Shown piece by piece: positions 48,144 to 58,656 of a stretch of DNA of 64,000 bases. Each line of letters opens with the position of its first letter. Positions within the stretch are counted from its first letter, which is position 1. The notes under the pieces were generated by a model. The model did no database searches and was not told where the DNA came from. It was given only the letters and a program-made list of their open reading frames with translations. The translations under genes and the position numbers were made by a program. Location: NCBI RefSeq assembly GCF_904846315.1, contig NZ_CAJHAF010000001.1, positions 3,038,001 through 3,102,000 on the forward strand, read 5' to 3'. Source of the stretch: Psychrobacter jeotgali. Lineage in GTDB: Bacteria; Pseudomonadota; Gammaproteobacteria; Pseudomonadales; Moraxellaceae.

Positions 48144-48434
48144 ATGAATATTCGTCCTTTACATGACCGTATTGTCGTCCGCCGCATAGAAGAAGAAACC
48201 AAGACGGCTGGTGGCATTTTGCTACCGGGTTCAGCCCAAGAAAAACCTTCACAAGGCGAGATATTAGCGACTGGTAACGGCCAGATTCGTGATAACGGTG
48301 AAGTTCGTACTTTGGATGTCAAAGTCGGCGACAAAGTATTATTTGGCCAATATGCCGGTCAAACCGTTAAAGTTGACGGTGAAGAGCTACTAATCATGAA
48401 AGAATCTGATGTATTGGGTGTATTAGAAGGCTAG
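48144..48434 (+). CDS. groES: Co-chaperonin GroES
   Basis: GroES (96 residues) forms the heptameric lid of the GroEL folding chamber. It starts [20 protein letters not shown], has the mobile loop [19 protein letters not shown] and ends [15 protein letters not shown]. It is the first gene of the groESL operon behind a sigma-32 promoter, and lies 61 bases before groEL. Confidence 0.98.
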   Translation: MNIRPLHDRIVVRRIEEETKTAGGILLPGSAQEKPSQGEILATGNGQIRDNGEVRTLDVKVGDKVLFGQYAGQTVKVDGEELLIMKESDVLGVLEG

Positions 48435-48468
48435 ATTTAGCGTTCTCACTTCTTATTTATCAAAATAA

Positions 48469-50145
<1,677 letters not shown>

Positions 50146-50206
50146 TCAGCCCCTTAACCTATAATGCCTAATACTATAATTTAGAATTTATAGTAACTAG
50201 TAAAAT

Positions 50207-50242
50207 AAAACCCCGATGAGCTTTGGCTTGTCGGGGTTTTTT
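50207..50242. terminator. Bidirectional terminator after groEL
   Basis: AAAACCCCGA pairs with TCGGGGTTTT, with further inner G-T pairs and a short loop, and six Ts follow. It lies between groEL and the convergent yaaA. Confidence 0.9.
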
Positions 50243-50267
50243 ATGTCAATTAATTAAGCTATAAATC

Positions 50268-51068
50268 TTACTGATCCGCCTCATCCCTTCTAAAAGTCCA
50301 AGTCTTATCGTCAGATAACTCATCAACATAATAATAACCCGCTAGATCAAACTGCTTTAGCTGTTCAGTGTTAGTCAACTTATTATCAGCGGCGTACTTG
50401 ACCATCAAGCCCCGGGCTTTTTTGGCATAAAAAGCAATCACTTTATACTGACCATTTTTTTCATCTTCAAATCTAGGGCTGATTATTTTGGCGTCTAATC
50501 CTTTTTTCTTCACCGCTTTAAAGTATTCGTTAGACGCTAAATTGATTAGCACTTTATCTTCATTATCTGCCATCTGCTGATTGATCGTATCGGTAATGTG
50601 CTCGCCCCAAAACTCATACAGATTATCACCGCGCTCGTTTTTGAGCTTGGTGCCCATCTCAAGGCGATATGGCTGAATCAAATCAAGCGGTTTTAGGATG
50701 CCATAGAGACCGGACAAAATGCCCAAATGCTCATTGACATAGATAGCGGTGTCTTTATCCATGTCATACATATCAAGACCAGTGTAAACATCGCCATCGA
50801 ACAGGTAACCTGCTGGTTTGGCGTTGTCCGTGGTAAAAGGTTGGTCATTATCCCATTGCCACTGCTGATTACGCTCGGCATTCAACTGCGCTAGATCATC
50901 AGAGATACTCATCAGCTCTTGCAGATCAATAGGTTCTTTTGATTTTAAAATTTTCATCAGTGCTTGCGAATGCTCGATAAGCGCCGGCTGGCTGTAATAG
51001 TTACCAAGGTTTAGCGGAACCTCGTCTTGTTCATTGAGAGATTTAGCAGGAGAAAGTACAAAATACAT
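50268..51068 (-). CDS. yaaA: Peroxide stress protein YaaA
   Basis: A 266-residue member of the YaaA/DUF328 family, which lowers free iron and so limits oxidative damage during H2O2 stress in E. coli. It starts MYFVLSPAKSLNEQDEVPLN. It also has the family motifs GDVYTGLDMYDMDKDTAIYV, LSGLYGILKPLDLIQPYRLE, LINLASNEYFKAV and FYAKKARGLMVKY. AAGGAAG precedes the ATG. It stands alone, convergent with groEL. Confidence 0.93.
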   Translation of the reverse strand: MYFVLSPAKSLNEQDEVPLNLGNYYSQPALIEHSQALMKILKSKEPIDLQELMSISDDLAQLNAERNQQWQWDNDQPFTTDNAKPAGYLFDGDVYTGLDMYDMDKDTAIYVNEHLGILSGLYGILKPLDLIQPYRLEMGTKLKNERGDNLYEFWGEHITDTINQQMADNEDKVLINLASNEYFKAVKKKGLDAKIISPRFEDEKNGQYKVIAFYAKKARGLMVKYAADNKLTNTEQLKQFDLAGYYYVDELSDDKTWTFRRDEADQ

Positions 51069-51505
51069 CGTTCTTCCTTATTATTTATAGGATTGTTTTT
51101 AATAGTTATTCGCATTGAGCTTAGGGATATTAGCGATAACTTAACATAAGCTGCGGTTGAACTTAAGCTCTACGTCTCTGCCTTATATTAGCATGCTTAT
51201 TTACCTTGGGGGTTTAAACAAAAATTTCGAATATAACAATAAAAGTTATGGTAGTGTTACGACATCCTAACTTTTTGTTTACTTACGAGTCATCATTAAG
51301 CAATGAAAGCTAGGCAAAACTATCTCTATAATAAAAGGAGATGATGGAAAAGGTATTATCATTCATTTAATTGATAATCTTTGATTCAACTCTTTATTTA
51401 AAGACTAAGAGCTGATCAAAGATTTTTTGCGCCCTGCTTTTAAATCCTGCTTTTAAATAAAGCAACAGACGCAGTTAGCAATGTATTCATAGGTAAGGAG
51501 ACAGT
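51069..51505 (+). other. Leader and promoter region of the pnt operon
   Basis: A 437-base gap without a gene. It contains the terminator-like hairpin described separately and a perfect tandem pair of CCTGCTTTTAAAT at 51433-51445 and 51446-51458. The promoters of pntAA and of the divergent yaaA must lie in its left part, where no box pair is convincing. Confidence 0.5.
51376..51428 (+). terminator. Terminator-like hairpin upstream of pntAA
   Basis: AATCTTTGAT at 51376-51385 pairs perfectly with ATCAAAGATT at 51415-51424. An inner CTCTT/AAGAG pairing shortens the loop, and six Ts end at 51428. It lies 77 bases before pntAA with no gene upstream on that strand, so it may be an attenuator. Confidence 0.6.
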
Positions 51506-52663
51506 ATGAGAATTGGTGTTGTCAGTGCAGATGCCTCGCAAGAGAGCCGTGTAGCGCTAACTCCAGACGCAGTCAAAAAGCTGCGTAAACTTGGATTTGA
51601 GGTGGTCGTACAGTCCGGTGCCGGTCTTGGAGCCTATTATGCCGATGCTATGTATCAGGCTGCTGGAGCCGAGATTGCCGATAGTAGCACTGGCGTAATT
51701 GCGCAAGCTCAAATAATTACTACCGTTAATGATTTACCTAGTACTCTTATTGATAACTTAACGTCGGGTCAAATGATTATCGGTATGCTAGACCCGTACC
51801 GTAATACTCAGCTTGACACTTACGCAGCCAAAGGCGTAACCGCTTTTGCGATGGAGTTATTGCCGCGCACTTTGTCGCGTGCGCAAAATATGGATGTGCT
51901 GTCATCACAGGCCAACCTTGCCGGTTATAAGGCAGTATTGATGGCGGCTAACGAATACTCACGTCCTTTTCCGATGTTTATGACTTCAGCAGGTACGGTT
52001 AAGCCAGCTAAAGTGGTCATCTTAGGAGTGGGAGTGGCAGGCTTGCAAGCCATTGCGACCGCCAAGCGTTTGGGCGCCGTGGTTGAAGCCAGTGATTTGC
52101 GTCCTACCGCTAAAGAGCAAGTCGAATCATTGGGCGGCAAATGGCTCGATGTGCCGATGAGTGAAGAGGAGGCGCAAAAAGCCAAAGCGACCGGCGGTTA
52201 TGCGTGGACACCATCAGAGCAGTATATGAAAGATCAGGCGGTGGTGGTCGACAAAGCATTGAGTAATGCTGACATTGTGATTACTACTGCGCAAATTCCG
52301 GGTCGTCAAGCGCCGCGCTTGGTACACAAGGCGACATTAGATAAGATGAAAGCAGGCTCCGTACTTATCGATATGGCAGCCGCTACCGGCGGTAACGTTG
52401 AGGGCAGCGTAGCCGATCAAACCATCATCACTGACAACAGCGTACGTATCGTAGGTGCGGCTAACATCCCATCGCAGCTAGCGGCGCAGTCCTCAGATTT
52501 ATATGCTAATAATTTGGTTAATTTTATCACTACCTTAATTGCTTCGAGTGATGATAACGAGGCTGCATCGGGCAAACTGGCGCTGCACTTAGATATGGAA
52601 GATGAGATTCAAAGCGCATTGGCAGTCACCCATGAGGGTCAATCTCGTCTCGCTAAGCGTTAA
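51506..52663 (+). CDS. pntAA: NAD(P) transhydrogenase subunit alpha part 1
   Basis: The NAD(H)-binding domain I protein (385 residues) of the proton-translocating transhydrogenase, which uses the proton gradient to make NADPH from NADH. It starts MRIGVVSADASQESRVALTP. The Rossmann motif GVGVAGLQAIATAKRLGAVV and the closing-loop region VITTAQIPGRQAPRLV are visible. It ends before any membrane segment, so the alpha subunit is split as in Rhodospirillum rubrum; in E. coli the two parts are fused. AAGGAGA precedes the ATG. Confidence 0.96.
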   Translation: MRIGVVSADASQESRVALTPDAVKKLRKLGFEVVVQSGAGLGAYYADAMYQAAGAEIADSSTGVIAQAQIITTVNDLPSTLIDNLTSGQMIIGMLDPYRNTQLDTYAAKGVTAFAMELLPRTLSRAQNMDVLSSQANLAGYKAVLMAANEYSRPFPMFMTSAGTVKPAKVVILGVGVAGLQAIATAKRLGAVVEASDLRPTAKEQVESLGGKWLDVPMSEEEAQKAKATGGYAWTPSEQYMKDQAVVVDKALSNADIVITTAQIPGRQAPRLVHKATLDKMKAGSVLIDMAAATGGNVEGSVADQTIITDNSVRIVGAANIPSQLAAQSSDLYANNLVNFITTLIASSDDNEAASGKLALHLDMEDEIQSALAVTHEGQSRLAKR

Positions 52664-52720
52664 ATCTGATACGTTTTTATATTTAATTTTGCAGTAATGA
52701 ATAAATTTTAGGAGGATGAA

Positions 52721-53122
52721 ATGATTGCCACTATATTAGCTGCAGCGCCAGCCGGTGCGGCCATGAGCAGCACCCCATTTGTAGCGATTTTTACCGTGTT
52801 TGTGCTCGCCATTTTTGTCGGATATTACGTGGTTTGGGGCGTAACGCCCGCTCTACATACGCCGCTAATGGCGGTGACCAATGCGCTATCGAGTATTGTG
52901 ATTGTCGGTGCGATGCTGCAAACCGTCACTATCGATGGTTCGGTATTTACCCCAACCAGCCTACTTGGTGCCTTTGCGGTATTTTTAGCCAGTGTTAACA
53001 TTTTCGGTGGTTTTGCGGTGACTGAGCGTATGCTGGCGATGTTTAAACCCAAACCTAAAAAAGTTGCTCCGGTAACAGATAGCACTACGGATAGTTTAAA
53101 TAATCAGGGGGGCAATGTATGA
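52721..53122 (+). CDS. pntAB: NAD(P) transhydrogenase subunit alpha part 2
   Basis: A 133-residue membrane protein that corresponds to the C-terminal membrane part of the fused alpha subunit. Three or four hydrophobic segments are seen, including FVAIFTVFVLAIFVGYYVVW and LLGAFAVFLASVNIFGGFAV, with the conserved TPALHTPLMAVTNALSSIVI between them. AGGAGG precedes the ATG. The stop overlaps the pntB start by four bases (ATGA). Confidence 0.95.
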   Translation: MIATILAAAPAGAAMSSTPFVAIFTVFVLAIFVGYYVVWGVTPALHTPLMAVTNALSSIVIVGAMLQTVTIDGSVFTPTSLLGAFAVFLASVNIFGGFAVTERMLAMFKPKPKKVAPVTDSTTDSLNNQGGNV

Positions 53123-54516
53123 GTAATTTCTCCACGATGATTGCCGCTAATGCCGACTGGTTCTACTTAATCGGTGCAATACTATTTATTTTAACCCTAC
53201 GCGGGTTATCCAGCCCCAAGACTGCCATTCGGGGTAACCGTTTCGGTATGGTAGCCATGGCGATTGCGGTGGCGACTACGTTTTTCTTAGCCGAAGGCCC
53301 GGTATTATGGATGATTATCGGCGCTATGATTTTGGGCGCAATCGTTGGTCTTTGGAAGGCTAGAACGGTAGCGATGACCCAAATGCCAGAAACCGTGGCT
53401 TTGATGCACTCCTTTGTCGGTCTAGCGGCAGTAGCTATTGCACTCGCAACCGTACTGCATACTGAGCAAGCGCATGGCACCGTGGCACGCTTAGAGCTGT
53501 TCATCGGTTGTTTCATTGGTGCCATTACCTTTTCGGCATCGGTTTTTGCCTTTGGTAAATTAGCAGCAAAAGATTGGGCAAAAACCGTTACCGGTAGCTG
53601 GGTAAAACCTGTACAAGCTATTTTATTCATTGCAATGATAGGGTTTGGTATTGTTTACTTTACCACCAACTCCTTACCGGCGTTTTATGCGATGACCGTA
53701 TTGGCAGTAGTATTCGGTTGGATGTGGATTGCGCCAATCGGTGGCGGTGATATGCCAGTGGTGGTATCGTTACTGAACTCGTTTTCAGGTTGGGCGGCCG
53801 CTGGGATTGGTTTTACCCTTGGCAACTCTATGCTGATTATCGCAGGCTCGCTAGTGGGTTCATCAGGTGCTATCCTGTCTTATATCATGTGTAAAGCCAT
53901 GAATCGCTCGTTACTCAACGTCTTATTTGGCGGTATGGGCAGCGCAGCAGTCGCGGCTGGCGATGATGATGGCGCACCCAAGAACTATAAGTCAGGCTCA
54001 GCAGAAGATGCTGGTTTCCTGATGTCCAATGCCAATGATGTGATCATTGTACCGGGTTACGGCATGGCGCAAGGACGGGCGCAGAATGCAGTCAAAGAGC
54101 TGTATGAATTGCTCAAAGAGGAAGGCGTGAATGTACGTTTTGCCATCCATCCAGTCGCAGGTCGTATGCCGGGTCACATGAACGTCTTGCTTGCTGAAGC
54201 GGATGTACCTTATGATGACATCTTGGAGATGGACGAAATTAATTCAGATTTCTCCAGTACGGATGTAGTATTAGTTATTGGTGCTAACGACGTAGTTAAC
54301 CCTTCTGCTAAAGATGATCCGACCTCGCCAATCTTTGGTATGCCCATCTTGGAGGTGACCAAAGCGCAAACGGTGATGGTCATCAAGCGTTCAATGAGCA
54401 CTGGTTATGCAGGACTCGATAACAGCCTATTTTATATGGACAAAACCATGATGATCTTTGGCGATGCGAAGAAAATGGTCGAGGAAATGGTACGCAGTAT
54501 TAATGGCGGTCATTAA
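53119..54516 (+). CDS. pntB: NAD(P) transhydrogenase subunit beta
   Basis: PntB (465 residues) has the rest of the proton channel in about eight to nine membrane segments and, from about residue 290, the NADP(H)-binding domain III. Domain III shows VPGYGMAQGRAQNAVKELYE, HPVAGRMPGHMNVLLAEADV and VVLVIGANDVVNP, all typical of the family. It ends IFGDAKKMVEEMVRSI. It completes the split transhydrogenase and is followed by a short terminator. Confidence 0.97.
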   Translation: MSNFSTMIAANADWFYLIGAILFILTLRGLSSPKTAIRGNRFGMVAMAIAVATTFFLAEGPVLWMIIGAMILGAIVGLWKARTVAMTQMPETVALMHSFVGLAAVAIALATVLHTEQAHGTVARLELFIGCFIGAITFSASVFAFGKLAAKDWAKTVTGSWVKPVQAILFIAMIGFGIVYFTTNSLPAFYAMTVLAVVFGWMWIAPIGGGDMPVVVSLLNSFSGWAAAGIGFTLGNSMLIIAGSLVGSSGAILSYIMCKAMNRSLLNVLFGGMGSAAVAAGDDDGAPKNYKSGSAEDAGFLMSNANDVIIVPGYGMAQGRAQNAVKELYELLKEEGVNVRFAIHPVAGRMPGHMNVLLAEADVPYDDILEMDEINSDFSSTDVVLVIGANDVVNPSAKDDPTSPIFGMPILEVTKAQTVMVIKRSMSTGYAGLDNSLFYMDKTMMIFGDAKKMVEEMVRSINGGH

Positions 54517-54557
54517 TAGTTAGTTGCTTTTGACTCATTGATATTAAGATTTTTAGG

Positions 54558-54582
54558 AAAAGTCACTTAGGTGGCTTTTTTT
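54558..54582 (+). terminator. Terminator after pntB
   Basis: AGTCAC pairs with GTGGCT (one G-T pair) around TTAG, with As before and seven Ts after. Short, but placed 45 bases after pntB. Confidence 0.75.
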
Positions 54583-54651
54583 GCGTTAATAAGTTTTACC
54601 CTGATCTCATATATAGTTTAATTATAAATAATACCAATAAGAGAGTTCGCT

Positions 54652-55191
54652 ATGAATATGCTGTTGCGTTTTTTCATTATGACCCATTTGCTCAAGCAGC
54701 AACTCAAGTCGCAGGCTGTGCGCAAAACCCTTAGCCAAGAGATGCTGACCGCACCTATTATTCGTCGCTATCGAGTGCTGCCACATGATATGGGTTTTCG
54801 CGATCATCTGCCCAATTATCGCTATCTGTCTTTTATTGAGCTTAATATTACCCGCTGGCTAATGGCTTGCTGTCATCAAAAGGGGATTAAAAACCTGCAA
54901 TGGGTCATCGCTATGCAAGAGATGGTTTATCTAAAAGAGATTAAGTTTTTGGATAAAATGAGCGTAGATAGTCAACTTGCTGGTTGGGATAAAAAGTATG
55001 TTTATTTTGAAACCCGCTTCTTTGTCAAGGATCAACTAATGGGCGTCGGGATGACCAAGTTTGTCTTGATGGATAAAAAAGATAAATGTGCACCAAGTGT
55101 TCTTGATATGGTAGACGAGCAGTTAACGGATGTTATTAATACGTGGAATAAGCATCAAGTCGCTATAAAAGCCTTACCTAAAAGCCGTTAA
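54652..55191 (+). CDS. Hotdog-fold thioesterase-like protein
   Basis: A 179-residue protein that resembles the 4HBT-like thioesterase superfamily. The segment HDMGFRDHLPNYRYLSFIEL near residue 45 matches the D-x-G-x-x-x-H-x-N-N-x-x-Y pattern, with Pro in place of the first Asn. The later KEIKFLDKMSVDSQLAGWDK and YFETRFFVKDQLMGVGMTKF fit the rest of the hotdog sheet. A likely substrate is an acyl-CoA, but none can be named. ATG codons at residues 1, 3 and 10 are possible starts. It stands alone between pntB and iscX. Confidence 0.72.
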   Translation: MNMLLRFFIMTHLLKQQLKSQAVRKTLSQEMLTAPIIRRYRVLPHDMGFRDHLPNYRYLSFIELNITRWLMACCHQKGIKNLQWVIAMQEMVYLKEIKFLDKMSVDSQLAGWDKKYVYFETRFFVKDQLMGVGMTKFVLMDKKDKCAPSVLDMVDEQLTDVINTWNKHQVAIKALPKSR

Positions 55192-55274
55192 AAAAACAAG
55201 CTTAACTATATTCAATTCATAAAGTTTGCTAGGATAAGAGAATTATAAATGACCACTATTAATAAGGAGCAATT

Positions 55275-55484
55275 ATGAGCCCGCAAAAATTAAAATGGAC
55301 TGACAGCTTGGATATCGCTATTGAACTTGCCGAAAAGTTTCCTGAAACGGATCCACAGTATATCCGCTTTACTGACTTGCATCGCTGGGTGACCGAGCTT
55401 GAAGGCTTCGATGATGATCCACAAAGATCTAACGAAGGCATTTTAGAAGCGATTCAGATGAATTGGATTGATGAGGCGGATTAG
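55275..55484 (+). CDS. iscX: Iron-sulfur cluster assembly protein IscX
   Basis: A 69-residue acidic protein that in E. coli binds IscS and iron and modulates Fe-S cluster assembly. LKWTDSLDIAIELAEKFPET, then RFTDLHRWVTELEGFDDDPQ and ILEAIQMNWIDEA match IscX nearly throughout. AAGGAGC precedes the ATG. In many genomes iscX closes the isc operon; here it stands alone with no other isc gene in the window. Confidence 0.95.
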   Translation: MSPQKLKWTDSLDIAIELAEKFPETDPQYIRFTDLHRWVTELEGFDDDPQRSNEGILEAIQMNWIDEAD

Positions 55485-55495
55485 GGTTAGTAGAG

Positions 55496-55535
55496 TTAGG
55501 GCGTAGTTATAAATAAAATACTCAACACGCCCTAA
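55496..55535. terminator. Hairpin between iscX and dapE
   Basis: TTAGGGCGT at 55496-55504 pairs perfectly with ACGCCCTAA at 55527-55535, and GTT/AAC can extend it inward past a bulge. It lies between convergent genes but lacks a T-run, so it is a doubtful terminator. Confidence 0.4.
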
Positions 55536-55539
55536 GCAT

Positions 55540-56754
55540 TTAGTTGATGCCTTCATCCAATAACAAATTCTCCAAAATCCCTTCATAAATCTGCGCCAAT
55601 TTACCTAAATCATCAACCTCGACCTTTTCATCAACTTGATGAATAGTGGCATTGCGTACGCCGAGCTCAACCACTTGGGCGCCAGTCGGGGCAATAAAGC
55701 GTCCATCGGAGGTGCCGCCAGAAGTCGATAAAGTCGCATCAGTATCAGTCACCGCTTTAATGGCTTGCTGGCAGGCTGAGACTAATTTGCCTTCTGGGGT
55801 TAAAAACGGCTCACCTGATAATTTCCAATCAATATCATAACTGGCTTTGCTGTCTTTAAAATGGCTGTCAAACATGGCATGAGTCTTGGCTTTTAGCTCA
55901 TTCTCAGTGGTTTCAGTGGAGAAACGAAAATTAAACACCGCTTCCAACGTCTCAGGGATGACGTTAGTTGCGCCCGTGCCACTATTGATATTAGAGATTT
56001 GCAAGGACGTCGCGGGGAAATAGTCATTACCTTTATCCCAAGTTGCGGCTGTCAATTCTGCTAGTGCTGCTAGCGCCGCATGAATAGGATTGCTTGCCAG
56101 ATGCGGATAAGCAACATGACCTTGTTTGCCGGTCACGGTGAGCACTGCACCCAATGAACCTCGGCGACCATTTTTAATGATATCGCCGAGGGTATCGGTA
56201 CTTGACGGCTCACCGACGAGGCAATAAGTAATTTTTTCATTGCGGGCTTCTAAAGTCTCAATGACTTTGACCGTCCCATTAATAGAAGGGCCTTCTTCGT
56301 CAGAAGTAATAAGCATAGCGATAGAGCCATTATGCTCAGGATGGTTGGCAACAAAGCGTTCAGCGGCAATGGTAAAAGCGGCAATGCCGGTTTTCATATC
56401 GGCGGCACCGCGCGCCCATAAATAGCCGTCAGCAATGGTGGGCGTAAAAGGCGGATACGTCCAATTATTTTCGTCGCCAGTTGGCACAACATCGGTATGA
56501 CCGGCAAAGCAAATGACCGGATCAGACGTTCCGCGACGAGCCCATAAATTCTTGACCTCAGCGTGCTCACCACTTTTTTGCTTCTCACTCCCAAAGAACA
56601 TAAATTCGCAATCAAAACCGGCCTGCTCTAAGCGTTTTGATAATATATCTTGGCAGCCGTCATCATCTGGAGTTACTGAAGGACGTTCAAGTAGAGCGAT
56701 GCTTAGGTCTAATGTTGCCTGCTGGTGGGTAAAGAGGTTGTTGGAATCGGACAT
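55540..56754 (-). CDS. dapE: Succinyl-diaminopimelate desuccinylase
   Basis: DapE removes succinate from N-succinyl-LL-diaminopimelate in lysine and peptidoglycan precursor synthesis. It is an M20 family dizinc enzyme: [13 protein letters not shown] carries the first metal ligands, [14 protein letters not shown] the bridging Asp, and [11 protein letters not shown] the catalytic Glu pair. The dimerisation domain has [20 protein letters not shown]. At 404 residues it is slightly longer than E. coli DapE (375). It lies 54 bases downstream of the oxygenase gene on the same strand. Confidence 0.96.
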   Translation of the reverse strand: MSDSNNLFTHQQATLDLSIALLERPSVTPDDDGCQDILSKRLEQAGFDCEFMFFGSEKQKSGEHAEVKNLWARRGTSDPVICFAGHTDVVPTGDENNWTYPPFTPTIADGYLWARGAADMKTGIAAFTIAAERFVANHPEHNGSIAMLITSDEEGPSINGTVKVIETLEARNEKITYCLVGEPSSTDTLGDIIKNGRRGSLGAVLTVTGKQGHVAYPHLASNPIHAALAALAELTAATWDKGNDYFPATSLQISNINSGTGATNVIPETLEAVFNFRFSTETTENELKAKTHAMFDSHFKDSKASYDIDWKLSGEPFLTPEGKLVSACQQAIKAVTDTDATLSTSGGTSDGRFIAPTGAQVVELGVRNATIHQVDEKVEVDDLGKLAQIYEGILENLLLDEGIN

Positions 56755-56808
56755 GAACGAACCTTTTGTATTATAAATTTAGTTGAGAGTCAGGCGTTAA
56801 TTTATATA

Positions 56809-57585
56809 TTAATTATCATTTTCAACAAACGGTACTAAACCATCACGACGCATCCATGTGGCTATCGAATAACGTTGACGATGGGCGATTTGTACCTGAT
56901 GTTGCAAGTCGCTATCAAAGATAATTAAACGATTGGCAACCGGCATCACCGTATGATGCACGCCATGACTATCGATGATTTCAACTGCGCCACCGTCCTC
57001 AGTTGTCCAGTCATCATTTAAGTAAAAAACAGCGGATATTACCCGTTCATCACGTCCCGCAGGATTGTCGCTGTGCCATTGATAACCGAAGCCTGGCGGA
57101 TAACAGGCATAATGCGCCTCACTATGGCGAATACCAGCGAATAAATAACGGTTCAATAGAGACGCCAGCTCATTAATACTTTGCAAGTAATAAAAACCAG
57201 CAAAAAAGTCTTTGGTAATCCAGCGAATTTTGTCCCCGCGAATATCACTGATACGAATACCAGCGGTAAGCTCAGCGTCACGGTATTTAATAAAACCGCT
57301 CTCCGCTTGTAAGGCTAGTAGGGCTTTATCTGCAAACACCTTATCAATAATAATCCAGCCGTCATTCGCCAGCTTATCAAGCTGCTTATCGTCAAGCTTA
57401 TGCTCCCAATCTACTTTATAGTCAGATAATTGCAGCTCTTTTTGCGTCAGAACATTATCTTTATCGGCATCAATATCAACATTATTAATATTGATTTCAG
57501 GAACAAGCAGTGGCGGATTATCCACACCTATAGGATTATCAACCGGTAAGTCTGTTAGGTTAAGATTACTTATAATTGCAGTCAT
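56809..57585 (-). CDS. 2OG-Fe(II) oxygenase with EF-hand-like loop
   Basis: A 258-residue protein. The C-terminal double-stranded beta-helix domain (about residues 150-248) has the iron ligands His171 and Asp173 (WHSD), the distal His229 (LQHQV) and the 2-oxoglutarate-binding Arg238, as in prolyl 4-hydroxylase-like oxygenases. Residues 39-50 (DADKDNVLTQKE) follow the EF-hand loop pattern: Asp at 1, 3 and 5, a hydrophobic residue at 8, Glu at 12, with Asn in place of the usual Gly at 6. The substrate is unknown. It is upstream of dapE, with a 54-base gap, and divergent from rlmJ. Confidence 0.82.
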   Translation of the reverse strand: MTAIISNLNLTDLPVDNPIGVDNPPLLVPEININNVDIDADKDNVLTQKELQLSDYKVDWEHKLDDKQLDKLANDGWIIIDKVFADKALLALQAESGFIKYRDAELTAGIRISDIRGDKIRWITKDFFAGFYYLQSINELASLLNRYLFAGIRHSEAHYACYPPGFGYQWHSDNPAGRDERVISAVFYLNDDWTTEDGGAVEIIDSHGVHHTVMPVANRLIIFDSDLQHQVQIAHRQRYSIATWMRRDGLVPFVENDN

Positions 57586-57761
57586 TTTTTATTGCCTTTA
57601 TTAGTAGCTATCATGGTTAGAGTAGACTTAAGTGTCTTTGTTAGCTTAGAGGTCAAAACGATTTGTTGAAGCCGCTTACCAAAACCATGTTACCTTTTAC
57701 TCTGCCTATGCTACCATAGATGCAATTTTTCTTATTTAAACTTTTCAAATTATGAATAACT

Positions 57762-58646
57762 ATGAACTATAAACACGCCTACCACGCCGGTAACTTTGCT
57801 GATGTGGTCAAACACATTTTACTCGTACAACTGCTCAATCAACTGAGCCAAAAAGAAAAGCCCTTTTATGTGCTTGATGCTTATGGCGGTCGCGGTCTAT
57901 ATTCACTGGGTAGTGAAGAGGCTCGTAAGACCGGAGAAGCTGAAAAAGGTATTAAAGCCTTATTAAAAATTGAAGATGCTGACATGGAGCAAGCGCCAGC
58001 GGCTATCAAAGACTATATGGAAGGGATGAAGCAAGCTCGATTTACTTACGATAATAAAGTGTATCCAGGCTCACCTTGGTGGATTGCTCATCATGTGGAA
58101 AAGCATCCTGATTTAGGCGTGCGCGGCGAAGCGTTTGAAGCCAAAGCTAGCGAGTACGATGCCCTTAATTATCAGCTACACAAATTAGAGATTGGTATTC
58201 ATCACCGTGATGCTTTTGAAGGGGTTACAGCGGTGATTCCACCCGCTGAGCGCCGTGGACTGATTTTCCTTGATCCGCCTTATGAGCAAGAACATAAAGA
58301 TTTTACTCGTCTGATCAATCTACTAGTAGCTGCCTATAATAAGTGGCCACAAGGGACTTATGCGCTATGGTTTCCCATTAAGAATATTGAGGCGGTTGAG
58401 CTGTTTTATAAGAAGCTTAAGCGTACCGATATCAGACGCCAATTGGTTTGTGAGCTAAATATTTATCCAAACGATGTGGCAGTAGGTCTCAACGGTACTG
58501 GTATGCTGATTATCAATCCGCCTTGGCAGTTTGATAATCATGCCCGTGAAATATTGCGCTTTTTACAGCCGATATTAAAGGTTGAAGACGCGCCAAATCT
58601 GACCCCGGATAGTGCAACTAATGTACGCTGGCTGGTTGGCGAATAA
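57762..58646 (+). CDS. rlmJ: 23S rRNA (adenine-2030-N6)-methyltransferase
   Basis: RlmJ methylates A2030 of 23S rRNA. It starts MNYKHAYHAGNFADVVKHIL, a strict family signature, followed by the SAM motif VLDAYGGRGLYSL and the catalytic LIFLDPPYEQ (DPPY). Near the end, the segment CELNIYPNDVAVGLNGTGML is typical. At 294 residues it is slightly longer than the E. coli protein (280). The stop lies ten bases before pssA, so the two genes probably share a transcript. Confidence 0.96.
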   Translation: MNYKHAYHAGNFADVVKHILLVQLLNQLSQKEKPFYVLDAYGGRGLYSLGSEEARKTGEAEKGIKALLKIEDADMEQAPAAIKDYMEGMKQARFTYDNKVYPGSPWWIAHHVEKHPDLGVRGEAFEAKASEYDALNYQLHKLEIGIHHRDAFEGVTAVIPPAERRGLIFLDPPYEQEHKDFTRLINLLVAAYNKWPQGTYALWFPIKNIEAVELFYKKLKRTDIRRQLVCELNIYPNDVAVGLNGTGMLIINPPWQFDNHAREILRFLQPILKVEDAPNLTPDSATNVRWLVGE

Positions 58647-58656
58647 GGATAACGTT

